A DNA stretch of 64,000 nt, from NCBI GenBank assembly GCA_017163975.1, contig JAFFSR010000369.1, positions 3,984,001 to 4,048,000 of the forward strand. Direction: 5' to 3'. Of the stretch, positions 1 to 11,737 are shown in pieces. The notes below the pieces were generated by a model. It was not told where the DNA came from and did not search any database. It was given only the letters and a program-made list of their open reading frames with translations. The position numbers and the translations under genes are program-made. Source of the DNA: Anastatus disparis. Its lineage: Eukaryota; Arthropoda; Insecta; Hymenoptera; Eupelmidae. The first letter of the stretch is position 1; every line of letters starts with the position of its first letter.

Positions 1-2496
1 TCTCGAATAAGAAAATTAAGTACGAATTTATTATACAAATCACTACAATTAATATATCCGTTAAATAATTGAAAAGTGAATATTAAATCATTCCTGTCAA
101 AACTTGATTGCAAATTAGGTATGCACAAAAATGCTCGTATAGGACCATAATTATGATTATCATAACTCATTTTCATTCCCAATTTATATGCCGCAAAACG
201 TAAAAATTTTCTAGCTATACCCTCTAAGAGATCCAAGTGACAAGCCAAATATGGCTTCCGTAGAATAGAATTATAACTTATTTTGGAATAAATATATGCA
301 AAATATAACGCTCGGAATGATTCAGGACAAGTAAATTTCGACGCAAAACGCTTAATAAATCCTACCATTTTTGTACCTCTATTACATAGATAATTAACAT
401 GTTCATTAAAAGATAAGCTGCTATCAAAAATAACTCCTAAGTCTCTAACGCTATACACTCTATTAATAATTGAGTTACCTAACCAATATTCATACTGCAA
501 ATGTCTAGATCTAGTAAAAGTAATCATCACATAACATTTTTCAAAATAGCATATCAAGCCATTTGAATCATACCAAACCAGAAACTCATTAATATCTTCC
601 TACATCATAATAGCATCTCTACCATCATTTATCTCTTTATATATCTTCGTGTCATCCACAAAAATTAACACCTTACTATATTTAATATGTATAACCATAT
701 TATTCATAAATATTAAAAAAAGCAAAGGACCCAAATGGGTTCCCTGCCCCTCTTCTAATAAAACATTTATTTCCCTTGATATGAATGATTTTATCTTCAC
801 ATATTGTTTTCGCCCATGCAAGTATAATCTAAATTATTTTAACAAACAGCCTTTTTTACCATAACGTTCTAATTTTAGCAAAAGTCTGTCAAAGTTAACT
901 GTATCAAATACATGTGATAAGTCTGCATAGAACGCATCAACCGGTTTATTCATACCAAAACTATCAAAAATATCATTCAAATACATACCCAAATTAGTAA
1001 CGGTTGATTTTTTCCCAACAAAACCATGCTATTCATTAACAATAAATCTAGAAAAGTAAACACTAAGACGGTTGTACATCAGTTTATCGAACAATTTTGC
1101 AATCACGTTGTACTTGTTGATTGGTCTGTAATTGTCAACGTTTGCAATATCTCTCTTCTTAAAAAGTAACGTTATATATGACATTCTCCAGTAATTTGGA
1201 TAGAGTCTCCTTTCAATAGACAGATTAAAAAATTTGACAAGCTAAGAAGCTAGTTGTGATCCAATATGCTTTACAATTATTGGGTGCGCCCCATCAGGAC
1301 CACTGGAAGACTTTTTATCCAAAGATTTAATAGCATTAAGTACTTCAATTTCTGTAAACTGGACACCTGATAAAGAATCATCAATAAAACATACATCAAA
1401 TTGACCATTTAATCTAACTTCTTTGTAAATACTCTGAAATTTATCAGCAAACATATTGACAATGCCAGACCCCTCGTCACTCACTCTATCATTAAAATAC
1501 ATGGTGTTCGGATAAGAATGTGACTTATCAACACAATTTATATATGGAAAGAATGATTTAGGATTTCTAGCTACCGATGATTCTATTCCTGCAATGTGTC
1601 TAGCTTCATCTCTAATTAATAATTTTCTACATTTTACTCTTTCTAGTCTGAATAAGTTGTGGTAATTATCAGAATTGGTAGTTTTAAACAATTTATGGTA
1701 TTTCTTTTTATTTGTAATACATGTCTTCAGCTGAGAAGAAAACCATTTAGGAAACTTATCCGAACCCATTCTGTATCTGGGAACACTTCCCTCTATACAC
1801 TTATTTAAAATTATGTAAAGATTAGAAAGTGCTTCATTAAAATCAAACTCCTCACTATCAATGCTCAGCAACGCTTCATTACCAAATAAGATATTAAATT
1901 GCTCAAAATTCGTATGGTTAAAACAATAGAAACTACAATCAATGTCCAATTCAGAGTGCACATTATAAGGCACACTAAGAACCAGAGGAAAGTGATACAT
2001 ATCACATAGCAATATAGGATCATTATTAATATCAATTCTAAGATTATATTCATTACTAAAACAAAGATCAAGAATGCTACCATTACTGTTTATCCAGCCA
2101 TTAAGTAGAATCAAGTTGTATAACCTACAGAGATCATTCAAGCAAATAACCGCCCGCCGAACATTGATGTTTACATAATTACCTACAGATCTCGTAAAAG
2201 ATTCATCATTCATCCATTTAAAACCTGGTGAATTAAAATCACCCAATAATATGAAATTAGACATAGTATCATAATCACAAAATTAATAAAGTAAACACTG
2301 TAAATTGTCGACAAATCTGCCAAAATAATTACCATCACGAATAACAAAATCCGGTGCAAGATACACAGCAACCAGCAAGACGATATCTCTTGAGTGATAG
2401 ATCTTAAAAGTAACCATCTCAAACGAATTATCTCTTAATGGGACGAGTTGAAATTTAATACTATTCCTGAAAGCAACAAGCACTCCTCCACCCATC
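1..2496 (-). pseudogene. Non-LTR retrotransposon 1, ORF2 remnant (endonuclease and reverse transcriptase)
   Basis: Read on the minus strand, 2495-1900 gives the middle and end of an EEP-type (APE-like) endonuclease: GGGVLVA, then LLGDFNSPG, then SILDLCFS. A linker follows, then the reverse transcriptase start with SSSGPDGAHP near 1290. Further on come a GHLGPLLF-like box (read as GTHLGPLLF) near 740 and the catalytic FVDD near 655. RT-type sequence continues to base 1, so the element runs off the left edge. Internal stops and frame changes break the frame (for example around 1240, 1020 and 600). The endonuclease N-terminus seems to be missing, because ORF1 ends at 2510 and endonuclease sequence begins at once in mid-domain. 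The protein would nick target DNA and copy the element RNA; this copy is dead. The family is Jockey/CR1/R1-like, and I cannot place it more closely by eye. Confidence 0.88.
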
Positions 2497-2509
2497 TTTT
2501 TTTTACTTG

Positions 2510-3396
2510 TCAGAATGGATCTGTCACATCTCTAAATAGTATAATCAGAGAGCCCAATTTCATGATTGAAAATATCCTCATTTCAATCATATCAATATCT
2601 GATTCACCCTTACTTTTTCTAAGTTTCAATTCATTACTTAAAGCATGCATATTCTTTCTCGGCATACTGGTAAGGTCTGCTCTGACGATAACATTCTCAT
2701 AAAAAATTTTCCTTTTATTGTGAAGAGTCGATAAAACACTCTCTTTACAATCCAGAACAACCCTAACTGCTTTTATTTTATCATGTGAATATTTACCTCC
2801 AATGCGGTGCACTCTAATATCATCCAATTCAAAAGGTAGAGTCTGATCAAAATCAGAAAATTGCTTCTTGATATTGTTCAAATCAGACTTGAAAGCATTT
2901 ATCATCTGGAAAAATTGCTTCTTGATATTGTTCAAATCAGACTTGAAAGTATTTATCATCTGGAAATTCAAACAAAATAATGTTCTTTTCTCTGAATTTT
3001 CTGTCATTAAATTCATACTAACCTTCATCACATTTATAATCCAAGGAATTTTCAGCCTTGTCCAACCTTGACTCCAAACATTCGAATCTAGAATTAGCAT
3101 TATTAGTAATATTTGAATTTAATTACTTCTTAACATCGTCCAATTCAGTTTTAATAAGCTTCCATAAAGGAACTAACGTAGAATCAAGGACAGCAACATC
3201 CTCACAAATCACAATGTCGCCATGGTCAGCAGGTGAAATACTCCTGCTACAACATCTGTTTAAGAAACCATCTTCATTTAGTCCAGCTCTTTATAGAACA
3301 GGACTTATAAAAGCTTGTACTCCACTTAAAACAGTAAACTGCATCATTAATATCAATATTTCGTTTCTTACGACATGACAGACATTTAATTGACAT
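2510..3396 (-). pseudogene. Non-LTR retrotransposon 1, ORF1 with PHD-like zinc finger
   Basis: From an ATG at 3396 the minus strand reads CLSCRKK, then DAVYCFKWS, then a Cys in the spacing of a PHD-like finger. After a frame change near 3300 it continues with NRCCSRS and acidic sequence to a stop near 3120. A further frame (3100-2510) carries a coiled-coil-like stretch and an RRM-like block typical of insect ORF1 proteins: VHRIGG, then VRVVLDC, then ADLTSMPRK. ORF1 proteins bind the element RNA in ribonucleoprotein particles. The frame is broken at least twice, so this is a pseudogene. It lies directly 5' of the ORF2 remnant on the same strand, as expected. From 3397 to 3581 there may be 5' UTR; I see no gene there. 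Confidence 0.75.
2855..2962 (-). repeat. 54-bp tandem duplication inside ORF1
   Basis: Two adjacent near-identical 54-bp units encode FKSDLNNIKKQF twice in frame (18 codons each). This lengthens the ORF1 coiled-coil segment. It is a local duplication, not a separate element. Confidence 0.85.
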
Positions 3397-3601
3397 ATTT
3401 CCTCCTTTTGAAGACACAGATGCACCTCCACCTGCATTACCCTTGCCTTTTATTATTAAATAATCTATACACAGATCAATCCTTTATAAGATCCTTACCA
3501 CATAGAGATAATACACTATTAAGCAAGCACAAATCTCAAACAACATGTAAAACCTCTGTGCCCATAGTAGAACAAATTCAATATATATATATATATATAT
3601 A

Positions 3602-5969
3602 TGAGACATTTCACACCAACTGAGAGAGCGAAAAAATAAAAATCGCTAAAACTCTAAAAATTATTCTTTTTGTTACTCAAAATATATAAAAAAATTTTCA
3701 AGGATCTAGATTGATAGGATCAAGAGCTACAGGACCTTGAAATTTGAGAATTTTTAAAATTTTTGGAAAAGTTCCAACTTTATCATTTTTTTTCTGAAAA
3801 TCCTGATGTTTTAGAGATAAATCCATAATAACACTTCTTGTTGTAAATAAGAAAAAAACTTGGCATAATTTTTTACAGACCTGAATTTTGCAGTTTTCTG
3901 ATGGTTCTTATATGTATAACATGGAAATTGAAATTATTTATTGTTCGTCTCTCCATAAATTGGCTTTCAAAGGTATATTTTCTTCTATTTTTTATTGACT
4001 TTAAAATAAATTTTTGATTGTGTAAGTCAGAGCCACCAATAAGGAGTTATGACAGTTTAAAATATAAATTTTCATGTATTATTTATTTTTCTTATTAAAA
4101 ATAGCCGGTCGTATACTAAACATAAGCATCTGGTTTTAATACTCAAAAACTATTAAATAAGTTTTAAAATCTTATAGTAGAATGTTATTTATCAATTACA
4201 AGCTTAATTATTAATTAAACATTACTCGTTATTATTATAATTACAATTACTTTCGAAAGGCAAATAAGACTTTGAGTTATTGCAAGCTTAAATAATTATT
4301 TTTTAATAAAAATTTACTTATTTTAAAGAGTTGTTTTATCAATAGAAAAAGATAATTAAATATTCACTATTTTACTTGGCTCAACTTTCTATTAAAAGTA
4401 TCTGTTAAATGGAAGATGATGATATAATTTCGGAACACACACTGTTAAAGGAAATAATAGTGGCTTCCATGACATCTAAATTCAGGATCTATATCATCTT
4501 CTAAGTGAGCTGTTACAATTGGAGTACTGATTTTTAGATTAGCATTAATAATTTCATCAATACAAGGTACACCTTGAGTAATGTTCATAGATGCTACTCG
4601 AGCGAAATGGAAAGTTTTCAAGGTTATTCAAGTACCAGGTTCTACAGTACTTTGTGCAGCTAAAGAACCAACTGCAGTGCCTTGTTCACTTTTTGCTTCC
4701 ATATATATTTATCCTTACTTATATGAATAAATTCAACAAGTTGTGACACAGTTAAACGTACAATATATCTGTAAACTGGGGCATCTGGTTCAATACGCTG
4801 TCTAATTCTAGCAATTATAATTACAACTGTTTTTAAAAATTGAGCTTATTCTTGCTTAAATTCTTTAGTTACACAAGAATATTCCTCTGACATCAAAAGT
4901 TCAGAGGTTACTTTTATAACAACAGGGCCATTAAATGGATTTTTAATTTTGTATGCTGATATTGATTTAATATCATCGAGAACTCTTCTATAATCAACAA
5001 GACAGTCTTTGCCTCCCATGTACGTTGGGCTCATAGAATCTACACCATAAAGAATTTGAACAATATCACCAACAAAATTCTTAACTGTCATATAATAATG
5101 TAAACAATGATCTTCTAAACTCTTACTAACCCTGGTGAAAAAAATCAGGTGACAAATCACCTGACTTCTCAGGTGATTTATCATGCCAAAACATAATGTA
5201 ACGATATTTTTGGTCTTTACACGTTCCAAACAATGCTTAGACAATTAAAAACAATTTTTGAAAATTTTTGAATTTTAGGAACTTATTTTAACACACAATG
5301 ACCACTATCAGCTTGTTGTCCTACACAAGCAATCATTTGTAAAATATTAATAAAACTTCCCTTTGATCCTGATAATGCCATAATTAAGAGACTATTTTTA
5401 GGATGAAGTTCTTTCAAACAGACTTTACCAGCATAGTCACGAATAACTGAAAGTTTCTTTAAAATCATGGTTTTAATACTTTTTTCTTCGAAACAACCAG
5501 GTTGACAAGGCAATCGACCACTTTCCATTTTATGAATATACTTAGTTTACTTTACATAGCCATTGTTAAGTAATTCTTGTTTTGCTTCTAATCAACTGTG
5601 TTAAGAGAATGTCATTCAATTTATGGAGAGGCGAACAATAAATAATTTCAATTTCCATGTTATACATATAAGAACCATCAGAAAACTGCAAAATTCTGGT
5701 CTGTAAAAATTATGCCAACTCTTTTTTTTATTTACAACAAGAAGTGTTATTATGAATTTATCTCTAAAACATCAGGATTTTCAGAAAAAAAATGATAAAG
5801 TTGGAACTTTTCCAAAAATTTTAAAAATTCTCAAATTTCAAGGTCCTGTAGCTCTTGATCCTTTCAATCTAGATCCTTGAAAATTTTTTTATATATTTTG
5901 AGTAACAAAAAGAATAATTTTTAGAGTTAGCGATTTTTATTTTTTCGCTCTCTCAGCTGGTGTGAAATG

Positions 5970-5973
<4 letters not shown>
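3602..5973. mobile_element. TA-flanked foldback element carrying an RPC1 fragment
   Basis: Inverted arms of about 365 bp (3602-3969 and 5614-5973) match closely. The outer ends read GACATTTCACACCAACTGAG on the left and its complement (one base different) on the right. Both ends abut (TA)n tracts (3582-3601 and 5974-6012). The interior is about 1.6 kb: a subterminal stretch (3970-4065) that recurs at 46690-46815, then a broken RNA polymerase III largest-subunit segment on the minus strand. No transposase is visible, so the element looks non-autonomous. The end sequence resembles those at 43893, 44910 and 46348. The superfamily is not recognised. Confidence 0.85.
4456..5592 (-). pseudogene. Captured fragment of RNA polymerase III largest subunit (RPC1/POLR3A)
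   Basis: Minus-strand pieces follow RPC1 order: EAKQELLNNGY (about 5590), CQPGC and [13 protein letters not shown], then [19 protein letters not shown] (to 5283), then KSLEDHCLHYYMTVKN and GDIVQILYG (about 5130-5040), then SKDKY (about 4710), then [17 protein letters not shown] and TPIVTAHLE (about 4640-4480). The family is the RNAP III catalytic subunit, in the stretch from before the bridge helix to the trigger loop. The bridge-helix block expected between the GQQ and KSLED pieces is absent and is replaced by about 150 bp containing a small hairpin. A stop replaces the conserved Gln of the trigger-loop GTQ motif, and other stops interrupt the frame. I see no clear intron. It is a dead partial copy inside a foldback element, and the host locus is not in this window. 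Confidence 0.85.

Positions 5974-6012
<39 letters not shown>
5974..6012. repeat. (TA)n microsatellite
   Basis: An uninterrupted TA tract separates the right end of the foldback element from the hairpin end at 6013. Similar tracts lie at 3582-3601, 19109-19136, 41523-41597, 43858-43892, 46318-46347, 53661-53704, 54633-54658 and 55942-55965. Nearly all of them abut an element boundary. Confidence 0.95.
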
Positions 6013-6013
<1 letters not shown>

Positions 6014-6180
6014 TAGGGGGGGTTCCCCCCTGCTCGCTCCGCTCGCCAACCCCCCGAATACACACATTCCAAAGTAAATAGGAGAGTAGGACATAATGAG
6101 TTGAAATTTCATATTTGTGAATGTGAAAAAAGTTCAATAGAAAACATCGATACATAATAATATAAGATATGAAGTTATAG
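6013..6180 (-). mobile_element. Helitron-like 3' end (hairpin plus CTAG) in a TA tract
   Basis: On the minus strand the sequence reads GCGAGCGGAGCGAGC, then GGGGGGAACCCCCC (a perfect short hairpin), then CTAG, then T of the flanking TA tract. Helitrons typically end in a 3' hairpin followed by CTRR and insert between A and T, which fits. The about 110 bp upstream (on the minus strand) match the sequence before the similar end at 43840-43857, so this is a repeated terminus and not a chance hairpin. The 5' limit of this copy is not visible, and it points away from Helitron A, which is on the plus strand. Confidence 0.55.
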
Positions 6181-7966
6181 AATTAGAATTATCAGAAAAA
6201 AGATGGTCTAACGCGATATTCAAAAGTTTACAATGAATCGAACTTATATATTTTTGAAATAAATTAAAAATAGAATATAAAAGAGAATATTAAAAATAAA
6301 AATGAAATTGAACTTGATAGTATTCGAAATTCGTATATATGGAATTCAAGGATCATCGTAATAACATAAACGCACGATCGAGCTTTTTAAATTCGGCTCT
6401 GGGCGTCTCAGATCCTGAGTCGAGATTTTTGATTTGTGTAGTATTCTTGAATACGTGACTTCTATAATAGCGATTAAATAAGTACAGGTATTAGAGCAAG
6501 TTGTTTGGAATAAGTGTACAAAAATTCATGATATTTATGATTATAGTAATTTTATTTTATAATTATTCATTCTTTTTAATTTTAGTAAACTAAACTTCTA
6601 AATAATATAATTTTTTTAAAATAAATAAAAGTTTTATTTTACTGCTATTATCATTGATTAAATAAATTCATTTTTTTAGACATATTAGTGATTTTTATAT
6701 TTTTTTTCTTAAACATAATATGATGTTAATGATATATCTAAGTTATAAATTTTTTATTTGAAGTACATAAAGTGTTATTATAAAATTGATATTTACACTT
6801 TTCAAGTTTCAATTATATTACATGATGTACTTCTATATAAATTAAATGAAATAAATATTTTAATTTTTTTCGATTATACACTGTTAGGAAAAACATGAAT
6901 AATTTTACGTTATTTTTTGTACGATTCCATAAAAATTATAAATTTTACCATAATTTAATTATACAATTGCATGAAATTTAAAAGAAAAATTTCAGTGATT
7001 CACTCAAAACAAAATTCTATTATTTTTAACAGTTTAAATTTCGTTCATAAACAGCAATAAACATGCAGACGCTTGAAGCGTCGCCATTCTACTCTCGGGG
7101 TAATCAAATACTATAAACTGCGTATAGCAGGATCTTATATCTCGACGTCTGAGACGTCCAACACGAAATTAATTTTTGCTCAGCTTCGTATTAAGAGTTT
7201 TCAAGCTTTTCTAGAATTATCATCATTCGATATACGATAGAATTAAGTAGATTTTAGAATATATGATTTACAATTATCTTCGTTTTGCAAATTTTCGCGA
7301 AATTTTTTATCAAAATGTTATATATAACTTTATCGCAAAAATTTATGAAACTTTACTAAAAATTTATACACATATGAAAATAATTTTTGTGAGAAATTGT
7401 TAATAACTGTTAATAATTGTAATAAACTACCGCAATTGAGACATTAATAAAATTAATATTAATAATAAAATTATAGTTATTAACAGTTATTCATATTTTA
7501 TCACATTTTTACACAATTATTAATAGTTTTTGACAGAAATTATTTCCATATGGGATAATCTTACAAAAACTTTTTATAATAATCTTGTATTTTTCATTAA
7601 AACATTATCATAGTATTACACGTATTAACTTCGCTGTAAAATTAATAGAACTTTAATGAAAGGCTTGTATAATACATGAAGATTACGATACATTATAAAT
7701 ATTTTTTAACAAAAATATTGTTGAAAAATATTTTGTGTTATGAAATAACTTATTATTATTAATTTTATTAATTTATTTCCATGTATTTCTTTTATATTTT
7801 TTAAAATAGAATGCAATCTATCTTCTGAATTTACACAAAAAGCAGTTTAAAAAAAATTATACACATTTTCTAAAAGAAGAATAAGAAAAATTTTTAAGAA
7901 GGAAAAACAATAGGTATGTGATTAAATAAAAGCATATATATTTATTTTTTATATATTTTAAATATC
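6181..7966. other. AT-rich spacer without recognisable genes
   Basis: Very AT-rich sequence with no credible coding region. Two small GC-richer palindromes stand out near 7070-7160: GACGCTTGAAGCGTC and GACGTCTGAGACGTC. They may belong to the 5' region of Helitron A or to the element that ends at 6013; I cannot decide which. Confidence 0.5.
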
Positions 7967-9134
7967 ATGTCAAATAGTATAAAAATAGAAACTATTGGTG
8001 ATGGAAATTGTTTATTTCGTTGTTTTTCTTTTTTTTTATATAATAATCAAAATTATCATAATGTAACAAGAAAAATTGTCGTAAATAATATTATTGATAA
8101 TTGGAATCGCTATGAATCTTTTATTATAGGAAGAATATATAATGAAATTGAAATTAAAAACATGGATTGTTATAAACAATTAATGTAAAAATGTGGAGAA
8201 TATGGAACAGATACTGAAATATATAGTTTCTGTAAAATTTATAATGAATTTATTACAGTTTGTTTTAATAATTGTAATATTATTCATTATTTTGGTAACA
8301 ATGAAAGTATATGGAAATTAAAACTATTATTTAGTAGAAATTATGATGATGGTCATTACGATATAATTGATTTATATAATACTAATTTTAAATTAGAACA
8401 AAATAAAATGAAAAATGTAAACAATTATAAAAAACGTAAATTTTTATGTAACAAAGAAATTAGTCCATGTGAAAAAATAAAAATTACAAATCATGAAAAT
8501 AGTAATGTAACTATAGAAAATAATACTAATAAAAAAATTATAAACAATAAAAATAAATTAAAAAGAAAAAATGAAGAAAAAAATCTTTTAAGTAAGAAGA
8601 TCAAAATAATTAAATCGACAGATAATATAGAAATAATAACTAAAAAAAATGATTATATATCTGATTTTGGTGAAATTGATTTTAAATGTTCCTACTGTTC
8701 TGCAGTATTTTGGAGAGAAGAAAAAAAAAATTTACTTGTTGTCGCAAAAAAAAAATTAAATTATCACCTTTGAGTTTATATAATAATAAATTAAAAGAAT
8801 TAATCTTATATAATAATGTTTTTAGACATTTAATTAGGTATTATAATAACCTATTTTGTTTTGCTACTTCTAGTGCTAATATAATTTATGAAAAACAAAA
8901 AGCAATTTATAATTTAAAACTTCAAGGTCAAGTACATCATTATGTTCCTTAAACTTTAATACCAAATAATAATCAAGAACCTTGTTGTGGTCAATTTTAT
9001 ATTTATGATGATAATACTGCGATTGAAAAAAAATTAAAAACTAATAAAAATTTAATAAAAGATCATTTGGATTTATTAACAAAAGTATTTAATAGTAATC
9101 CTTATGCTAAATATTATAAACATTTACATCAATT
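7967..9134 (+). pseudogene. Helitron A N-terminus: OTU protease domain and zinc-finger region
   Basis: The start at 7967 gives IGDGNCLFRCFS, the OTU catalytic-Cys motif. After one in-frame stop (TAA at 8186) the same frame continues with EYGTDTEI and DGHYDII, the latter holding the catalytic His. A Lys/Asn-rich linker follows and then CSYCSAVFW near 8700. After a one-base frame change near 8735 the reading is FTCCRKKKIKLSPL, the usual Helitron CxxC...CC finger. Next comes the FRHLIRYYNNLFCFA block, a stop at 8950, and CCGQFYIYDD. The frame resumes after the palindrome at 10332 (HQL joins to LTNLENL). OTU domains remove ubiquitin, and their role in Helitrons is not established. Both catalytic residues remain visible despite the breaks. 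Confidence 0.85.
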
Positions 9135-10331
9135 GAAGGCCCGGATGCAATAAGGGCATTTACGCTCGGAGCACGCAAAACTGAAGTCACTTGGTAGTAA
9201 AAATTTCATTTTCTTCAAATAAATTTCAAAAAATTTGACGTTGTAAAACTCATCATGCCGCATCTTTTTTATATTAACAGTTTTTTTATAAAATTTTTAT
9301 TTTTCAAGAAAAATTAAAAACAAGAAAATTTTTTACATTGAATTTTAATACTTTTTTAAACTTAAATCGTTGTAATTCGAGTAAATATTAACCGATTACA
9401 CTGAAATTTAAAACATATTTTCTAAAAATCATAGCGAAACTTATGATGATTATAAAAAATGTTAATTCTCAAATTGTTAGTCGCAATTGTTTATTAATTA
9501 ATACAAATTACAAATTGTGCGTTCATAATGTACTCGAGAAAAAAGTATCGAGGGAACTTTCAAGTACAAGAAACTTGTGGCGAGAAAGTTTTTGGTTTTT
9601 GTATAAAGAAGATTTGTGGAAAGTTTCAAATCGATTGATAAATAATTAAAAAAGATATAGCAACATTTACAAGTATAGCGCATGCAGTCGAGCGCTGCAG
9701 TTTTCTTATAAGTTAGATTCTCATTCAGTTGACGTAATATTCACTGAGAATCTAACTTATAAGAAAACTGCAGCGCTCGACTGCATGCGCTATACTTGTA
9801 AATGTTGCTATATCTTTTTTAATTATTTATCAATCGATTTGAAACTTTCCACAAATCTTCTTTATACAAAACCAAAAACTCTCGCCACAAGTTTCTTGTA
9901 CTTGAAAGTTCCTCGATACTTTTTTCTCGAGTACATTATGAACGCACAATTTGTAATTTGTATTAATTAATAAACAATTGCGACTAACAATTTGAGAATT
10001 AACATTTTTTATAATCATCATAAGTTTCGCTATGATTTTTAGAAAATATATTTTAAATTTCAGTGTAATCGGTTAATATTTACTCGAATTACAACGATTT
10101 AAGTTTAAAAAAGTATTGAAATTCAATGTACAAAATTTTCTTGTTTTTAATTTTTTTCTTGAAAAATAAAAATTTTATTAAAAAACTGTTAATATAAAAA
10201 AGATGCGGCATGATGAGTTTTACGATGTCAAATTTTTTGAAATTTATTTGAAGAAAATGAAATTTTTACTACCAAGTGACTTCAGTTTTGCGTGCTCCGA
10301 GCGTAAATGCCCTTATTGCATCCGGGCCTTC
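9135..10331. mobile_element. 1.2-kb near-perfect palindrome inserted in Helitron A
   Basis: Arms of about 585 bp are almost exact reverse complements, around a spacer of about 22 bp at 9722-9743. The ends read GAAGGCCCGGATGCAATAAG and its complement. AATT flanks each side (9131-9134 and 10332-10335) and fits a 4-bp duplication, though AATT is self-complementary so the edge is ambiguous. Deleting the element restores the Helitron reading (HQL to LTNL). It carries no transposase; open frames inside it are mirror images of each other and are not genes. Confidence 0.92.
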
Positions 10332-11737
10332 AATTAACAAACTTAGAGAATTTACCAAATCATAAATTATATTTTATTAAAAAAAATGATAAACACAAGC
10401 ATCGTTATAATAAACCTCTAACATCTGAATGTGGGGCTATAATAGTATCACAATCTGCAATTTCAGAAGATTATGATTTATGCATTTATCCTAAAAATAC
10501 AATAGAAAATGAACCAAAACATGTTTATTTAAGTAAATTATGTCAACATGTAGATCCGTTAGTTTTTCCAATTCTTTTTCCATCTGGGGACTTAGGTTGG
10601 AGTATTGGTCATACTCAAAGTCCTAAATCTTTAGAAAATTTAACGGTGTTACAACATTATTCATGTAGATTGGCTTATAGGCCAGATTCTATTAATTTTA
10701 ATCCTTTACTATATTGTAGACGATTAACGCAACAATATTTTCTACATGTTGCAATTCAAATTGAAAATAATAGAATGAATTTTCTAAGAAATAATCAAAG
10801 ACAATTAAGAATTGAATGTTATCAAGGCTTATTAGACCATGTATTAAATAGCGCTTGTAATATATCAAATAATTTTGAGAAAAAAGAAAAAATAGGTCAT
10901 CTATTTATATTGCTATCAACTTATATAGGAAGTCCTAGATATATGCAACAACATTATCAAGATGCAATGGCCATTTATAGAGAGGTTGGTAGACCTGATA
11001 TTTTTATTACTTTGACTTGTAATCCAAGGTGGAAAGAATTAAAAAGAGTTTTAAAAAAATTTCCAGCAGGTACTACTCCTAATGATATCCCTAATATAAC
11101 AGTTAGATTATTTTATACTAAATTCAATGAATTAAATTACTTGATGATATCGTTAAAAAAAATATTTTTGGTAAAGTTATTGCTTATGTATACACAATTG
11201 AATTTCAAAAAAGAGGTTTACCACATGCTCATATTCTTATAATGTTACACTCTGATGATAAATTAATAACTCAAGAAAAAATAGATGAATATGTTTCAGC
11301 TGAAATTCCAAATAGTGATGACAAGTAATTACAAAAATTAGTAATCAAACACATGTTGCATGGACCACATAACAATAATTCACCATGTTACGATAAAAAT
11401 AAAAATACTTGTACAAAAAAATATCCAAAAAATTTTGTTAATAATACTATTATTCAAAAAAATGGATTTCTGGAATATAAACGAATAAATAATTCACACG
11501 AAAATCATTATTATAAAATTAAAAATAATAAATAAATTATTCCTGTAGATAATTCAATGGTTGTACCTTACAATAGTTATTTACTCAGAAAATATAAGTG
11601 TCATATAAATTTTGAAATATGTGCCACTATACACAGTATAAAATATGTTTATAATTATATTCATAAAGGTGGAGATAAAGCTTTTTGTAAAATAAAAAAA
11701 AAATGATGATAAAGACGAAAAAGAGACTTATGATGAA
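10332..11737 (+). pseudogene. Helitron A Rep (HUH endonuclease) region
   Basis: The sequence shows the Helitron_like_N and Rep order: VFPILFPSGDLGW (about 10560), MQQHYQDAMAIYREVGRPD (about 10945) and IFITLTCNPRW. After a frame change near 11145 comes FGKVIAYVYTIEFQKRGLPH followed by AHIL; the HAH is the metal-binding HUH motif. Next are HMLHGPH (about 11355) and the Cys motif CYDKNKNTC. IKYVYNYIHKGGDKA near 11640 is the block that supplies the active-site tyrosines. Stops at about 11326 and 11533 and a frame change near 11705 disable it. Rep would nick and join strands for rolling-circle transposition. Confidence 0.9.

Noticed and set aside
9443..10021. Pairs of similar 60-68 aa proteins on both strands
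   Set aside because: They are mirror translations of the two palindrome arms.
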